Below, piece by piece: positions 9,777 to 17,611 of a stretch of DNA of 64,000 nucleotides (positions are counted from its first letter, which is position 1; the number at the start of each line of letters is the position of its first letter). The position numbers and the translations under genes are program-made. Origin of the DNA: Vibrio sp. 99-8-1. GTDB taxonomy: Bacteria > Pseudomonadota > Gammaproteobacteria > Enterobacterales > Vibrionaceae. The notes below the pieces were generated by a model. The model was not told the DNA's origin. It worked only from the letters and a program-made list of their open reading frames with translations, and made no database searches. The stretch is from positions 124,001-188,000 of the forward strand of contig NZ_VTXE01000001.1 of NCBI RefSeq assembly GCF_013114595.1. Reading direction: 5' to 3'.

Positions 9777-10481
9777 TGGTTTCTCCCAGACTGCGCGATC
9801 ACAGTGTTGATAATCGCTGGAAAATCGGCCAGCAGTAATGAAATAGGATGAGATAAAGCGAGACAATATGGAGGCATAAAAACCACTACCGATTAGGTAG
9901 TAACAAACCACTGACGCGACATAGACAAATCCTTTATCTTACATTCCTTGAGTAAATGAACGCCTAAATTGATTCTTTTTCGAATCATTCGAACACTAAA
10001 TATATCAAAAATGAATTCTTATTTTTCATTAGGCACATTTATAATGTCGAGGATAATACCTTGCTTTTAATCAAATAAATAGCGCAATGTTGCATTTTTT
10101 AGCGGTTTGTTTTGATTTTGTTGCGTAAAAAAACAGTTCGAACAGTAATTATTTTTTACGAAATCGGTAAGAAAATTGAGTAAATTAGTAAACGCACTGC
10201 TAGGTTATCGCAGCCTGAAACCAGAGGTTTTTTTGGTCAACAACGAATAGGTGATGCCGCTACAAAGTGACTACGGCATAGGGTATTTAGGAAAAGTAAT
10301 TCGGCTTGTTACAAATAACTCTGATGCTCCTCGTAATGATTGATTTTTACTAATGATTCTTCCCCAAAACAGACTATTTTTTTACTCAATCAATCACCAA
10401 TAAACAGAATGAGCGCTGAAGGCTATCGTCATCAGTATTGGCTTGCTTTTTAAACCAACGGGTACAGAGGAAAAATAAAAA
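9777..10481. promoter_or_regulatory. Long AT-rich upstream region of betB with two dyad elements
   Basis: I see no gene in these 705 bases. TTCGAAT-C-ATTCGAA at 9979-9993 is a perfect 7-bp dyad with a one-base centre. Further upstream GTTCGAAC (10136-10143) sits inside a larger inverted repeat, CGTAAAAAA...TTTTTTACG at 10124-10160. Both contain a TTCGAA core. TetR-type repressors such as BetI bind dyads of this size, so these are candidate operators for the betB promoter, which must lie here on the minus strand. Assignment to a regulator is inference. Confidence 0.5.
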
Positions 10482-10518
10482 TTGACCACTTGCCTTGTAA
10501 TGACTATTGTAATTACAA
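10482..10518 (+). promoter_or_regulatory. relBE promoter and operator
   Basis: A -35-like TTGACC (10482-10487) and -10-like TATTGT (10505-10510) are 17 bases apart. The perfect palindrome TTGTAATTACAA (10507-10518) overlaps the -10, and an extra half-site TTGTAAT lies at 10495-10501. As I remember it, the E. coli relB operator has the same core, so autoregulation by RelB/RelBE is very likely. Confidence 0.75.
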
Positions 10519-10544
10519 AATGTGGATTTATATGTAGGTTAGTT

Positions 10545-10784
10545 ATGGCAACAATTAATATTCGTATCGATGATAAGCTAAAAGCGAAGTCTTATGCCGC
10601 TCTTGAAGAGCTAGGAGTGACACCCAGCGAAGTGTTGCGTCAAACTTTAGAATATGTAGCTCAAAATAACAGACTTCCTTTTCAAACCATTTTAGTCAAT
10701 GAGGAAGATATGGAACTGCTTGAAACGGCGAAGCAGCGATTAATATCCCCTCAAAGAGTCAAGGTAACGTTGGATGACCTATGA
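10545..10784 (+). CDS. relB: RelB antitoxin
   Basis: This 79-residue protein has the same length as E. coli RelB and the same layout: MATINIRIDDKLKAKSYAAL (ribbon-helix-helix DNA-binding part), GVTPSEVLRQTLEY, and a C-terminal toxin-wrapping segment ending VTLDDL. It neutralises RelE and represses its own promoter. I chose the ATG at 10545, 6 bases after AGG; the frame extends 21 codons upstream into the promoter, which cannot be coding. It overlaps relE by 11 bases, so translation is coupled. Confidence 0.95.
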   Translation: MATINIRIDDKLKAKSYAALEELGVTPSEVLRQTLEYVAQNNRLPFQTILVNEEDMELLETAKQRLISPQRVKVTLDDL

Positions 10785-11061
10785 GCTTGAATTTGATGCA
10801 AGAGCATTAAAAGAGTTTAAAAAACTTGATAATACTATTCGTCAACAATTCAAAAAAAAGCTTAAAGAGATACTGATTCTCCCCAAGATAGCCGCTAACC
10901 AACTGAGAGAGCTCCCCCACTGTTACAAGATAAAGCTTCGTAGTTCTGGTTATCGAATGATTTACCAGGTAAATGATGAAACGATCACTGTTCTAGTTGT
11001 TGCCATTGGTAAGCGAGATAAGAGTAGCGCTTATAAAAAAGCAGTGACTAGAATAAAGTAA
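10774..11061 (+). CDS. relE: RelE mRNA-interferase toxin
   Basis: This 95-residue protein has the same length as E. coli RelE. The residues known to matter for ribosome-dependent mRNA cleavage are all present: Lys52, Lys54, Arg61, Arg81 and Tyr87, within YKIKLRSSGYR and KRDKSSAY. It cuts mRNA in the ribosomal A site when RelB is degraded during stress. It is likely active if expressed. Its position beside phage-satellite debris suggests it arrived as cargo, but the protein itself is not decayed. Confidence 0.95.
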   Translation: MTYELEFDARALKEFKKLDNTIRQQFKKKLKEILILPKIAANQLRELPHCYKIKLRSSGYRMIYQVNDETITVLVVAIGKRDKSSAYKKAVTRIK

Positions 11062-11151
11062 CATTCATTCTATTTATTGCCTTTGAATACTGTCAAAAAC
11101 AAGTCCCACACAAAAAGTTCGTCACAACCACTTATATAAAATCACAATCCC

Positions 11152-11186
11152 ATAAAGCACCGAAAACCATCCCTTCGGTGCTTTAT
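11152..11186. terminator. Bidirectional terminator-like hairpin after relE
   Basis: ATAAAGCACCGAA (11152-11164) and TTCGGTGCTTTAT (11174-11186) form a perfect 13-bp stem with a 9-base loop, between relE and the convergent small gene ending at 11197. The stem ends in A/T pairs on both sides, so it can serve both strands. Confidence 0.75.
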
Positions 11187-11196
11187 CCATTCAAAC

Positions 11197-11364
11197 CTAC
11201 TCTAGTTCTTGCTGCTTGTAGTGGTTCAATAACGTCAACAAAAACAAGCGGATTTCGTTCTCTGTGGCGTTATCTAGGTTACTGTTGGTGCTGGCGTTTA
11301 AGATAAAGTCTTCGACTTGCAGGTAAAAATCGGGTTCTGAATGGGATTTCGTTGATTGGGTCAC
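11197..11364 (-). CDS. Small protein of the P4-satellite ash/icd neighbourhood
   Basis: The 55-residue protein starts at a GTG with GGAGG 5 bases upstream; the sequence begins MTQSTKSHSEPDFYLQVEDF. The SHSEP-FxLQ-xxF pattern recalls small unknown proteins encoded beside the Icd/Ash region in P4-like satellites and enterobacterial prophages (from memory, unverified). An ATG 12 bases upstream would place GGAGG inside the gene. Function is unknown. The C-terminal half is acidic and helical (ENEIRLFLLTLLNHY). Confidence 0.55.
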   Translation of the reverse strand: MTQSTKSHSEPDFYLQVEDFILNASTNSNLDNATENEIRLFLLTLLNHYKQQELE

Positions 11365-11700
11365 AATGACCTCCATGTGATTTGTCTGAATAAAAATCAC
11401 CAACCAAAGGTACGAATCAATGGGTGGTGAACTGAACAAGGTTCGTACTACCGCTCACACGAAACGGCCAACCCAAAGGTTGCCTCGCCCAGCCCACCAT
11501 AATTCAGCTTACTGTCTAGTTATTAGACAAAATCACCATATTTAGGTGTGCAAAAGCCGCACATGAAAAACCAGCAAAAAGCTGGCATCAATGTGCCGTG
11601 TGAAACATAAAGCGGGGTACGAAACCCGACACTGGATTTTGCCAGTGCGGGGTAAGCATATGATTTATTTGCTTGAAGTGTCAATGTGTTAATTATGGAA
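11365..11700 (-). other. Stem-loop-rich remnant resembling a P4-satellite ash/cI RNA region
   Basis: Hairpins crowd this stretch: 11466-11484 (GGCCAACC/GGTTGCC), 11514-11528 (GTCTA/TAGAC), a nested pair at 11559-11596 (GCACAT/ATGTGC around CCAGC/GCTGG), and 11630-11647 (CACTGG/CCAGTG). On the minus strand a frame reads YAYPALAKSSVGFRTP, and another WWAGRGNLWVGRF. Both are typical of the Ash-like peptides that overlap the P4 immunity (cI) RNA. It is probably the leftover regulatory leader of a P4-like element; no primase or integrase lies beside it. Confidence 0.45.
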
Positions 11701-11837
11701 TGCGATGAAGGCTGTGAGTCGTCTATTCTTCTGAGCCAAAACAGTAGAATAATATGGTTGGATAACTCTATCAGCGACACTTCTTTGCTACAATCCAATC
11801 AATGAATATTTATAATGACAAAAATAATAGGTAGAAC

Positions 11838-12662
11838 ATGTCCATTTTAGCAAAAGGAACCTTGAGTAAAATGCGTGCCAATTTAGGAGAAGCGGTATTT
11901 TATCGTCTACCTGTTGGAGACTCAGAGATTGATCTTAATCCATATATAGGTCAATCGATTACACTTACGCACACAGGTAATATCTTCTGCAGTTCATGCG
12001 GTAAAAAAACCAAAAAGAGCTACTCTCAAGGTCACTGTTTCGTCTGCATGAGGAAATTGGCGAGTTGCGATATGTGCATTATGAAACCTGAAATGTGCCA
12101 TTACGACCAAGGAACATGTCGTGAGCCGCAGTGGGGTCAAGAGAACTGCATGATTGACCATTATGTGTATCTGTCTAATACCTCTAGCTTAAAGGTCGGT
12201 ATCACTCGTCATAACCAAATTCCGACAAGATGGATTGATCAGGGTGCCACCCAAGGTTTACCTATTTTCAAAGTAAAAACTCGTTATATCTCTGGATTGA
12301 TTGAGATTGAACTAGCAAAACACATCTCGGATAAAACCAATTGGCGTACCTTATTAAAGCAAGACGGTGATGCCATGGATTTATCAGAAAAATTTGCTGA
12401 GCTTCTTCCTTTGGTTTCCAAAAAGATAGAGGAAATTAAAGAGCAATTTGGAGCAGATGCGATACAAGTATTGACCGAGCCAACAACCGAGATACATTAT
12501 CCAGTGACTGCTCATCCAACCAAAATTAGTTCACATAATTTCGATAAAAACCCTGAAGTGACGGGTATTTTGCAGGGCATTAAAGGACAATATTTAATTC
12601 TTGATACTGGTGTGATTAACATTCGCAAATTTACTTCTTACGAGATTAAAGTGAGCGATTAA
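11838..12662 (+). CDS. DUF2797 family protein
   Basis: This 274-residue protein has an N-terminal zinc-ribbon-like part with CSSCGKK, CFVC, CDMC and further Cys residues up to about residue 110. It then contains SSLKVGITRHNQIPTRWIDQGA, which resembles a GIY-YIG-like core (VGIT...R). This matches DUF2797, a family without known function. A chromosomal housekeeping gene is likely. AGGTAGA precedes the ATG. It is divergent from the satellite remnant. Confidence 0.8.
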   Translation: MSILAKGTLSKMRANLGEAVFYRLPVGDSEIDLNPYIGQSITLTHTGNIFCSSCGKKTKKSYSQGHCFVCMRKLASCDMCIMKPEMCHYDQGTCREPQWGQENCMIDHYVYLSNTSSLKVGITRHNQIPTRWIDQGATQGLPIFKVKTRYISGLIEIELAKHISDKTNWRTLLKQDGDAMDLSEKFAELLPLVSKKIEEIKEQFGADAIQVLTEPTTEIHYPVTAHPTKISSHNFDKNPEVTGILQGIKGQYLILDTGVINIRKFTSYEIKVSD

Positions 12663-13126
12663 CTGGAGTTATAGAGTTCGAATCAATGACCCGATGTAAG
12701 TCATAAGGTGACAGGCAAGTCTCATATTAATCAAATAATGGTGTGATTAGCGGCTCTATTCGCATCATTTCCCCTTCATAAAGCGATCTGAGTAAGCCGT
12801 TTTTCATGCCAGCTCAGACATTTTATACCTTTCCCGGCATTAGAGAGTAAAAACGAGATTAACATAATATTTTTCTCAAAAACTCAAGATAATAAGCTAA
12901 CTTTTACGGCGTAGTAACGTGAAAAGAAGAAACTAAAACTGCAATTAAATTAGGCAATTACTCTATTTAAGCATTTAAAAGTGATCTGCTTGTTATTGCA
13001 AGGAATAAAGGGGCTATCTTTTCTAAATCAGTTTCGTATACTGCCTAAAAAACCAACAAAACATGAGCTGCATCACATCCCCTGTGATTTCAGACTCATA
13101 ATTACAGTCAGTAAGGAGAGGTTCAC
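12663..13126. other. Intergenic region before the MFS gene
   Basis: I see no open frame with a good start and no strong hairpin here. The distal part is AT-rich and must hold the promoter of the MFS gene, which has a good GGAGAGG site at its 3' end. Confidence 0.4.
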
Positions 13127-14371
13127 ATGGAAGAGACAAACAGCTTATTTCAATGGCAGCGAATTCAACGGTTTAACTTTTCTGTCTGGACTGTCCTTGG
13201 TGGTGTATTACTTGCTCGTACCAGCTATTTTATGGCGTGGCCTTTTCTTATTGTCTTCTTGTACCAAGATTACGGTGTCTCTGCGATAGATGTAGGCGCT
13301 ATGCTTGCTTCATCCGCTCTAATTGGATCTATTGTTGGCCTATACTCTGGCTATCTTTCAGATAGGTTTGGTCGAAAGTGGGTCATGATCGCTGGCGCAG
13401 TCATTGCAGCCATCGCCTACACCGGCATTGCTATGGCACAACAGGTTTGGCACTTCTATGTTCTGATTATTATGAGTGGGTTAATGCGGCCTATGATCGA
13501 AGCGCCATCAAAAGCGGTTATCGGCGACAATCTCGATAATTTGGCAGACAGAGAGTTAGCGTTAAATATCCGTTATTTCTTAATTAATTTAGGTGGCGCA
13601 ATAGGTCCGCTACTTGGGGTGACATTAGCATTGAGCTCACCTCAAAGCCTTTTTTATATCACAGGCGCTACCTATGTGTTTTATGGGTTTTGGTTGTTAT
13701 TTGGTATCGAAAGGGGTAGCCGTTTCACAAAGCCGGATCCATCACAACTGCCTAATTTTAGATCCACTCTTAATGTCATTAGAAAAGATCGAATCTTTAT
13801 GTTGTTGCTGATTGCTAACTTCTTAATGATGTTTGTTTATGCGCAGTTAGAGTCATCCATACCTCAAGTTATTGTAAGAGCAACAAGTGACGAAGCGGCT
13901 TCCATAATCGCAGGGTTGGTATTGATTAATACCTTAACCATTATTATCTTCCAGTTCCCTATGTTGAAGTGGCTAGAAAAAGTGCCGTTATTTACCCGAA
14001 CTCGCATTGGTATGGCCTTAATGGGGTTAGCACAGTTTGGATTTATGCTGACGCCCGTAGATTGGCCTATAGGCTGGGGAATTGCCTGTTTTGTACTGAG
14101 TATGGGCGAGGTGATCGCCTTCCCTACCCTAAATGTACAAATAGACAGAATGGCTCCTGCTCACCTTAGAGGATCTTACTTTGGTGCTGCGGCGCTTTAC
14201 TCTCTGGGATTCGCCGTCGCTCCTCTACTTGGTGGCGTTGTGATTGAAAACCTCAATGCCAATTGGCTGTTCGGTATTTGCATCATATTCTGTGTAGTTA
14301 TGGCGTGGTTGTATCAGCTTGCAGAAAACAGTGAAGATACCGTAGAAAGAGAGCCGGTATCACAGGCGTAA
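13127..14371 (+). CDS. MFS transporter, multidrug-efflux type
   Basis: This 414-residue protein has 12 expected helices. The MFS loop-2/3 signature SGYLSDRFGRKWVM is at about residues 78-91, and INLGGAIGPLLGV suits a motif C-like drug:H+ antiporter. Substrate is unknown; the family resemblance is to MdtH-like pumps. GGAGAGG precedes the ATG, and a hairpin follows the stop codon. It has no co-transcribed partner. Confidence 0.88.
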   Translation: MEETNSLFQWQRIQRFNFSVWTVLGGVLLARTSYFMAWPFLIVFLYQDYGVSAIDVGAMLASSALIGSIVGLYSGYLSDRFGRKWVMIAGAVIAAIAYTGIAMAQQVWHFYVLIIMSGLMRPMIEAPSKAVIGDNLDNLADRELALNIRYFLINLGGAIGPLLGVTLALSSPQSLFYITGATYVFYGFWLLFGIERGSRFTKPDPSQLPNFRSTLNVIRKDRIFMLLLIANFLMMFVYAQLESSIPQVIVRATSDEAASIIAGLVLINTLTIIIFQFPMLKWLEKVPLFTRTRIGMALMGLAQFGFMLTPVDWPIGWGIACFVLSMGEVIAFPTLNVQIDRMAPAHLRGSYFGAAALYSLGFAVAPLLGGVVIENLNANWLFGICIIFCVVMAWLYQLAENSEDTVEREPVSQA

Positions 14372-14386
14372 TCCCCGAAAACAATC

Positions 14387-14414
14387 AAGCACCTCTTAGA
14401 CAAATGAGGTGCTT
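14387..14414 (+). terminator. Hairpin after the MFS gene
   Basis: AAGCACCTC (14387-14395) pairs with GAGGTGCTT (14406-14414), 10-base loop, beginning 15 bases past the stop. The T tail is short, so termination may be partial or bidirectional toward the convergent gene at 14479. Confidence 0.6.
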
Positions 14415-14478
14415 TAATGACTCATTACATAAGGAAATGGTAAGAATTTTGACTTGCCGAAGGCCATAAGCAAGTACG

Positions 14479-14889
14479 CTACTGTATCTCTTCAATCTCG
14501 ATATAGTCCTCTTTTTTCCTTAAGTAAAACTTTCGATCGACCATCAAGCTTCTCTTAAGCAAAACCACAACCTTGGGGTGAATCTCATCCAGCTTCCATT
14601 TTGAAAGATCGATGACATAAGAGGTGAAATCTGACAGGTTCTCCGACATACAAGCGTCATAGGCGTCAAACCAATTATCATGAGTAATAGGTAAAAGGCC
14701 AGATCGCTGTCCTTCTATTATTTGACTGGCACTCTTCTCACAGATATTGCCAGCTTGTTGATATACCTTACCCAGCTCAAAAAGCCGATACCCCACAGCA
14801 GCCAGCTCTGAAATGACCACCAGCGAGACAACAAAATTGATGATCCGCCTTTTGATGATCTGCTTTTGCGCTTGCCTATAAAGCTGCAT
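14479..14889 (-). CDS. Small single-pass membrane protein, unknown
   Basis: This 136-residue protein has a basic N-terminus (RQAQKQIIKRR) followed by one membrane helix (IINFVVSLVVISELAAVGY) and a mixed-charge C-terminal domain that probably faces the periplasm. I do not recognise the family. No strong Shine-Dalgarno precedes the ATG. It is divergent from the NlpE-like gene, with 182 bases between them. Confidence 0.6.
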   Translation of the reverse strand: MQLYRQAQKQIIKRRIINFVVSLVVISELAAVGYRLFELGKVYQQAGNICEKSASQIIEGQRSGLLPITHDNWFDAYDACMSENLSDFTSYVIDLSKWKLDEIHPKVVVLLKRSLMVDRKFYLRKKEDYIEIEEIQ

Positions 14890-15071
14890 AGAAAATTAAC
14901 CAGAAAAAAGAGAAGTATTATATCAGAACAGAGACGCCAGCTTTTAATTTCAAAACAGCAGTAGATAAACAACCGTGGTGTCATATACTAACTAAACAAA
15001 TGCCACATCGGCATATGGACAATACAACTAGGAGGCATCTCAAAACCTCCATTACCTATAGAGACTTTTAT

Positions 15072-15476
15072 ATGAACCACTTTTTGGTCGCACTATTGAT
15101 TGGCTGTTCGGCGTTGGTTGGATGTCAAGCGAACAGCGACTCTACTGATGCGAGTTCCACCGCAGATAACTCGCGAACTTCCCTTGACTGGCCCGGTATG
15201 TATAAAGGAATGGTTCCGTGTGACGATTGTGATGGTACGAATATTTTACTAGAGCTAAATACAGACGGAAGTTACATGCTAGGCCGCAGTTATATTGGGA
15301 AAATGGGCATTATGAGCATGGAACAAGGCGCGGTTGTTTGGGGAAAAAATGGCAACCGTATTACCGTTGGTGAAATGCATTATCAAGTGGGTGAAAACCA
15401 ACTAATCTTGCTGGATCAAAATGGTCAAAAATCCGTAAACCAAGATGGTAATAGCTACCTATTACGTAAAGAGTAG
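15072..15476 (+). CDS. NlpE N-terminal-like lipoprotein
   Basis: The 134-residue lipoprotein has the signal MNHFLVALLIGCSALVGC with a lipobox Cys at 18. The mature part starts with a Ser/Thr-rich linker, then WPGMYKGMVPCDDCDG, the CxxC motif of the NlpE N-terminal beta-barrel, then YxLGRSYIGK and WGKNGNRITV. NlpE is an outer-membrane lipoprotein that reports surface contact and lipoprotein trafficking faults to the Cpx system; it also binds copper. Only the N-terminal domain is present. I chose the ATG at 15072 because the signal peptide begins there. Confidence 0.85.
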   Translation: MNHFLVALLIGCSALVGCQANSDSTDASSTADNSRTSLDWPGMYKGMVPCDDCDGTNILLELNTDGSYMLGRSYIGKMGIMSMEQGAVVWGKNGNRITVGEMHYQVGENQLILLDQNGQKSVNQDGNSYLLRKE

Positions 15477-16001
15477 TATGAGTAGAAGGACAAAAAAAGA
15501 AGACTGCCATCTCTAAAATTTGGAAATGGTGATCTTAAAAATCCCAGTTTTTAGCTAAACATTATTTAACGAATAGCATCTATCATAGTGACTTGAGGAT
15601 CAGGGCGATACGCTGGAATATTATTGATTTTGTCTCCGCAGGCGGCCTCGTTCGGACTCCCCCTCCCTCCGCACCAAAATTCAGCACGTTAATTTTGTGA
15701 TCCTATAGGCGCCTTACGAATGTGCGTTAAAACCTTGGTATATAAGGGCTTGGGGCGTTTTTAGAGAGGTGGGCAGGATCGTATTTGGGCGCTTTTGGGC
15801 ATAATTGCGATCCTGATTTGTTGGAAGGTTCAGTTCTTAATTCTGTAGTTTCGATTCGATGTCACGTTTGCTGATGGAGTTCGGTGAAATTGATATGCTC
15901 TTGGTTGATTTGGGATTATAGTTTTAGTGTTTGTTTTACAAGAAAAAAGCAAATAAACCATCGTCTTTATTACTTTCCAATTTTTTAACTAAGAAGTCAT
16001 C
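15477..16001. other. Gene-free region with a GC-rich island and inverted repeats
   Basis: I see no convincing gene. Bases 15634-15676 form a sharply GC-rich patch ending CTCCCTCCGCACCA, which looks like the 3' end of a tRNA-like gene. It is followed by a CAAAATT/AATTTTG hairpin (15675-15697). CAGGATCG and CGATCCTG at 15774-15815 form another inverted repeat. This may be an old attachment site of the mobile DNA that follows, but no matching copy was found in the window. Confidence 0.4.
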
Positions 16002-17450
16002 ATGATGCTACCTCTGATTTCAAACGTCGTTCGTCATAACTCCCATATGTGTACTAATTTCAAACTAATCATGATTAGTATTGTTATAGCTATTGTTCTG
16101 GCAGGTTGTGCCTCTAGCTTTAATGAAACTAGAGAACTCGCTAACCAAGGCAATGTGAGTGCGCAAAATACTCTTGGCAATAACTATTTTTTTGGACGAG
16201 GCGTTGAGAAAAATGATGTAGAGGCTGTTAAGTGGTATCGCCTAGCCGCTGAACAAGGATATGCCGTTGCACAGTTCAATCTTGGTTTGATGTACGAAAA
16301 AGGGCTTGGTGTAGTTCAAAGTAATGAAAAGGCTGTGAGTTGGTACCGCATAGCAGCAGAGCAAAATCATGCAGACGCACAGGTAAATCTTGGTTGGATG
16401 TATAGAAATGCTAGAGGTGTAAAGCAAAGCGATGAACAAGCAGTAGAGTGGTTTCGTTTAGCTGCTGAACAAGGTAATGCGAGGGCACAAGTCAGTCTTG
16501 GAGAAATGTACGAGAAAGGACATGGCACAGTACAAAGCTACGTGCAGGCATTGAGGTGGTATCGATTAGCTGCGAAGCAAGGCTACGCCATGGCACAGAA
16601 TCGTCTCGGAAATATGTATGAAAATGGGAGCGGTATAGAAAAGGATTATGTGCAAGCATTAAATTGGCATCGCTTGGCGGCTGAGCAAGGCTACCCTAGA
16701 GCACAAACAAATCTTGGTTTGATGTATGCAAAGGGGGCAGGTGTAGAGAAAAATGATGAGGAGGCAGTTAAGTGGTTTCGGTTAGCCGCCGAACATAACT
16801 ATGCTACGGCACAAACCAATCTTGGTGGTATGTATTTAGTCGGGCGAGGTGTAGAGCAAGACTATGAGTTGGCAGTGAAATGGTATCGCTTAGCTGCAAA
16901 ACAAGGCTATGCTGTAGCACAATACAACCTTGGTAAGATGTATAACGATGGTCGAGGTGTAGAGAAAAATTACGAACATGTATTGAGTTGGTATCGCTTA
17001 GCAGCAGAGCAAAATTATTCAGGTGCACAAGTAAGTCTTGGTATTATGTACTTAAAGGGGCGAGGCGTAGAAAAAAGCTACGAGCAGGCTGTGAAATGGT
17101 TCCGTTTAGCTGCTATTAGTGGAGATGTATATGGGCAAAGTAACCTTGGCTCTATGTATGAAAATGGACAAGGCGTGGAGCAAAGTGATGTGCAAGCAGT
17201 GAAGTGGTATCGCTTGGCAGCAGAGGAAGGGTACGCTTCAGCACAATACAATCTTGGTACGGCGTATTTAAAAGGGAGTGGTGTGGAGCAAAGTGATCAG
17301 GAAGCGCTGAAGTGGTATCGCTTAAGCGCGGAGCAAGGTCATACTTTATCACAATACGGCATTGGCTGGATGTATCAGGAAGGTCGTGGAGTAGAGCAAA
17401 ATGATGAGCTGGCAAAAAAATGGTTTCGCTTAGCCGGTAAGTCACGTTGA
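16002..17450 (+). CDS. Sel1-repeat lipoprotein with 12 repeats
   Basis: The 482-residue protein has a lipoprotein signal (IVIAIVLAGC) followed by twelve 36-residue Sel1-like repeats of the form QxNLGxMYxxGxGVExx...AVKWYRLAAEQGYA. Sel1 solenoids are protein-interaction scaffolds, often at the bacterial surface or in host contact. Three in-frame starts exist (16002, 16047, 16071). The one at 16002 has a weak AAGAAG site; 16047 would give a more natural signal peptide. The near-identical repeats at DNA level suggest copy number can change by recombination. A second Sel1 gene follows at 17612. Confidence 0.88.
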   Translation: MMLPLISNVVRHNSHMCTNFKLIMISIVIAIVLAGCASSFNETRELANQGNVSAQNTLGNNYFFGRGVEKNDVEAVKWYRLAAEQGYAVAQFNLGLMYEKGLGVVQSNEKAVSWYRIAAEQNHADAQVNLGWMYRNARGVKQSDEQAVEWFRLAAEQGNARAQVSLGEMYEKGHGTVQSYVQALRWYRLAAKQGYAMAQNRLGNMYENGSGIEKDYVQALNWHRLAAEQGYPRAQTNLGLMYAKGAGVEKNDEEAVKWFRLAAEHNYATAQTNLGGMYLVGRGVEQDYELAVKWYRLAAKQGYAVAQYNLGKMYNDGRGVEKNYEHVLSWYRLAAEQNYSGAQVSLGIMYLKGRGVEKSYEQAVKWFRLAAISGDVYGQSNLGSMYENGQGVEQSDVQAVKWYRLAAEEGYASAQYNLGTAYLKGSGVEQSDQEALKWYRLSAEQGHTLSQYGIGWMYQEGRGVEQNDELAKKWFRLAGKSR

Positions 17451-17611
17451 CATCAAAACGTTTAACAATGAACAGGAATAAATAATCATCCAAGGAACTC
17501 TCCTTGCTCCAAATCCTCCGGCCATACACAACTCAGGCTAGAGTTCGGGGGCGGGTACTCCCAAGAATCCGTTTAATAGTTTTCATTAAAATAGATAAGA
17601 ATCTCATAGAT

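Noticed and set aside
9777..9911. In-frame N-terminal extension of BetB by 45 codons
   Set aside because: The extension does not resemble the family; the ATG at 9776 has a good GGGAGA site and gives the standard length.
10482..10544. RelB start at 10482
   Set aside because: It would put the promoter and operator inside the gene; the ATG at 10545 gives exactly 79 residues.
11523..11798. 91-codon minus-strand frame as a functional gene
   Set aside because: Its N-terminal half looks random; only the last third resembles Ash peptides, so it is treated as part of the satellite remnant.
11440..11840. Integron attC sites around relBE
   Set aside because: The hairpins do not have attC-like R/L box pairs, and no array of cassettes is present.
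14718..14984. Alternative minus-strand frame overlapping the 136-residue membrane protein
   Set aside because: Its residues look like an out-of-frame shadow; the other frame has a sensible membrane helix and charged domain.
15634..15676. Complete tRNA or tmRNA gene
   Set aside because: No acceptor-stem partner, D arm or anticodon arm could be found upstream; only a 3'-end-like patch.
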